64,000 bases of DNA from Pachypanchax playfairii (lineage: Eukaryota > Chordata > Actinopteri > Cyprinodontiformes > Aplocheilidae): positions 893,442 to 957,441 of the forward strand of contig SSNP01000069.1 of the NCBI GenBank assembly GCA_006937955.1, read 5' to 3'. The notes beneath the pieces are model-generated. The model searched no databases, was not told where the DNA came from, and saw only the letters and a program-made list of their open reading frames with translations. Shown in pieces: positions 61,947-64,000 of this stretch. The number at the start of each line of letters is the position of its first letter. The stretch's first letter is position 1. Position numbers and translations under genes: made by a program.

Positions 61947-61983
61947 CACCACCAGTCAAAAAGTTAGAACACACTTTCTCATT
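61947..61983 (+). mobile_element. Orphan Tc1-like terminal repeat
   Basis: After a TA dinucleotide comes CACCACCAGTCAAAAAGTTA, then GAACACACTTTCTCATT, which matches the outer end of fish Tc1-like elements (CACC.GTCAAAAGTTT.GAACAC). No opposite end or transposase is nearby. Confidence 0.5.
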
Positions 61984-62149
61984 GACATTTGACTGATAGT
62001 GCTCCTGCCTGGCCCACCGGGTGTGTATGAGGCCCGTAGCAGCAGGGAAGCAGCTGTCACCGAAAGAGCACGAAGTTTCGTGAGATTAGCAAAATCGTGC
62101 GTGACTTCGTCAGTATAATGGTAAATGTCCTGTATTTTCTAGTCATTCA

Positions 62150-62393
62150 GACCCCTCAAAGCACTTTTACACTACAAGGTTTTGCATTCACCCATTCACA
62201 CAACCCGATATGTGAGCTAGGGGGAGAGGGTAGGGGCTAACACTCACACAACCCGATACGCAGATCGGGGGGCAACATGGGGTTCAGTGTCTTGCCCAAG
62301 GACACTTCGACATGTGGCGGTGGAAGCGGGGATCGATCCACCAACCTTCAAATTGGAGGACGACCGCTCTAACCACTGAGCCACAGCCGCCCC
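62150..62393 (-). mobile_element. tRNA-derived SINE
   Basis: The minus-strand head starts GGGGCGGCTGTGGCTCAGTG. It has an A box (TGGCTCAGTGG, 62383-62373) and a B box (GGATCGATCCC, 62339-62329). Then come TGTCCTTGGGCAAGACACTG and a tail near AAAGTGCTTTGAGGGG. A 13-bp piece (CACACAACCCGATA) is internally duplicated. The apparent AVAQWLERSS frame across it is only the tRNA head translated. Confidence 0.85.
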
Positions 62394-62699
62394 AACAACA
62401 ACAACAAGCAGAAAGAAACTACAACATGGCTCCAAAAGGTTTCTGTTATGTTCTGTCCGTTTTATGTGAATATGAAGGACATTTAAAGATCCAAAGGGCT
62501 CCCTCTGAGCATATTTCGGTTTTGAAAAAATTTACAGTGGGGGTCTACAAAACCCAGTAGTGGAGTGCCATTGTTCAGCAATTGTCTCTGCTTCACCACA
62601 CCTCAATCAAACAAGGTTGTGAGAACTATTTTTCGACTGTTTTTCAACCTCGATCTTCAAGGCAGACATCTTCCCATTTCCAAAATGTCTAACTTGTGA

Positions 62700-62885
62700 A
62701 GCGTTTCAGAAGCGTAGCGCATAGAAAATAGGGCCGCCGCGACACGTCGCTCCTGAGACGCGGCCGACTCGCGCTGCTGACGGATCCGGTGGAAAGAGTT
62801 CTATTGACTACAGCGGTGCCTATCAGCTGCGTATGACATGCTGCTCCAGTAACGTGCTGCTTACGCGGCCGGTGGAAAGGAGGGG
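62700..62885. repeat. CpG-dense repeat-like segment
   Basis: The GC- and CpG-rich island has CGCGACACGTCGC and GACGCGGCCGACTCGCG. The 11-mer CCGGTGGAAAG occurs twice (near 62787 and 62870). It looks like the interior or end of a GC-rich fish MITE. A CpG island of a missing gene is the alternative. Confidence 0.35.
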
Positions 62886-63280
62886 TTACTCAGTAAAAGG
62901 CTGGTTGTTATGAGATCATAGCAGGTGAATTTATGTTAATGACTGAAGGTGTCTCCCTGTCTCAGAACCCGACAGTACAGTACCTTCATGTTAAGAATGT
63001 GTGATTTATTTTATTCATTAACTACTTATATATTTAAATCATTTTGCAATACTGGGATGGTAATGCATCATTACAGCAGCTAAAAGCTGAGTGTGATGAG
63101 CAGTTATTGTTCTATTGTTTCTTTAGTTTGAACACAACTATATTCAAGGTCAGAGAACAAAGTGACATTACAACAAAAACTTGACTGAAAAACAAACACA
63201 AGCATTCAGACGCAGCAATGAAAAATGTTTGGATTAAATCACAAGATAACTAAAGCAGCTAAATCTGCAATTTGCTTTAA

Positions 63281-63865
63281 AGGGGCCCTTCCATTAAAAA
63301 CAGTTTTTCTGAGGTTTCTGTTGAATATTTTAGCTCCACATGTGTTCTTACCTTCATAGTGGGTGAAAACAGATCAACAACTTCTCTTTCAGTTTTAATC
63401 TCTTAAACTACGCAGGTGGTGATAACACCCGAGTTCTCCCGAGTCCGAACGGCCTGTATCTGTTACATCACAACTCCTTTGTTCGTTAGTATTCAGCAGC
63501 TCCCGCAGTTAAAACCACACCTAGCATGCTGCTGGCTAAAAGCTGTTAGCATAAGACGTAGCAAACAGAAAGACAAAACGTCTGATGTTGCCATGCGCAG
63601 CGGGGCAGGAAACAGTATTCTTTGCTCTCATAGGCTAGTTTGTTAGCCAATCAGAGTCCAGCAAATTTGAATAATGAATATGAACGAGCTGCTGATGAAG
63701 CAGCCTGACGGAAGGAGCCGGAACCACCCGAATTTTAATGCAGACAGATTGAAAGGTCTGTTAATCAGTGTTTCCTGATGTTTTTTAGATATAAAATGTT
63801 TCATATTACTGGTTAATACTTAAGAAATAACCACAAAGTCCTGAAATGTGTATGAAATGGCCTCT
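63281..63865. mobile_element. TTAA-flanked MITE, copy 2
   Basis: The 585-bp unit is nearly identical to 43005-43586 and has TTAA at 63277-63280 and 63866-63869. It has the same ends (AGGGGCCC.. GGCCTCT), with one left-end substitution. Confidence 0.85.
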
Positions 63866-64000
63866 TTAATCATCTTTTACAGCAATTTATTAATGATGAA
63901 GTAGAGGTAGAACAGGTTGAAATCATCCATCCATCCAACTCAGGGTTGCTGGTGTCTGTCTCCACACACACACCTACACTAGGGTCAGTTAAAGTAAGAT
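63866..64000. other. Window end
   Basis: There is a short CATC repeat near 63926 and nothing else recognised. Confidence 0.4.

Noticed and set aside
62244..62435. Possible tRNA gene or small protein (AVAQWLERSS..)
   Set aside because: The tRNA-like head is followed by a SINE body and tail, and the cloverleaf is not maintained. The frame is a by-product.
1..64000. Endogenous retrovirus or other viral genes
   Set aside because: No gag, protease, integrase or envelope-like frames and no long terminal repeats were seen.

Overview
The window is nuclear DNA from a ray-finned (teleost) fish. The evidence is split vertebrate genes with GT-AG introns, a PPAR-gamma with fish-type ligand-pocket residues, and fish-typical repeats: a Rex3/RTE LINE tail, L2-like LINE fragments, a Tc1-like element, a tRNA-derived SINE and several MITE families. 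There are no operons, ribosome-binding sites, CRISPR arrays or phage genes. The species cannot be named from sequence alone.

Three protein-coding genes could be rebuilt exon by exon, with splice sites and codon phases agreeing at every junction. (1) iffo2 (+ strand, exons from 8420 to 14437) is the C-terminal 316 codons of an intermediate-filament-family orphan. Its first exon lies upstream of the window and its 3' UTR runs to about 17.1 kb. (2) terf2ip/rap1 (- strand, CDS 22961 down to 18583, 8 coding exons, 648 aa) encodes the shelterin protein RAP1 with BRCT, Myb and C-terminal RCT domains. It converges on iffo2, leaving about 1.1 kb between the two 3' ends. (3) pparg (- strand, CDS 47779 down to 33176, 8 coding exons, 533 aa) encodes the nuclear receptor PPAR-gamma. 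A probable non-coding first exon and promoter lie near 52.4-52.6 kb. I see no functional link between the three genes; their adjacency looks like ordinary chromosomal neighbourhood.

Layout: 1-8.4 kb iffo2 intron; 8.4-17.1 kb iffo2 exons and 3' UTR, with a Tc1-like element in one intron; 17.1-18.2 kb convergent gap; 18.2-23.4 kb terf2ip with a 722-bp MITE in an intron; 23.4-32.2 kb gene-free and repeat-rich (Rex3-seeded tetranucleotide array, a 689-bp near-perfect palindrome, a LINE inserted into a LINE); 32.2-52.6 kb pparg, its introns holding hAT-like and TTAA-target MITEs; 52.6-64 kb upstream of pparg, with no gene recognised but LINE, hAT-like, SINE and TTAA-type repeats.

No clearly new multi-gene system is present. 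The observations most worth following are the 689-bp foldback, a TTAA-flanked MITE family with two copies 20 kb apart, a hAT-like pair whose longer member carries a CpG-rich exon-like insert, the altered ligand pocket and split ligand-binding-domain exon of pparg, and a GC-AG intron in terf2ip.
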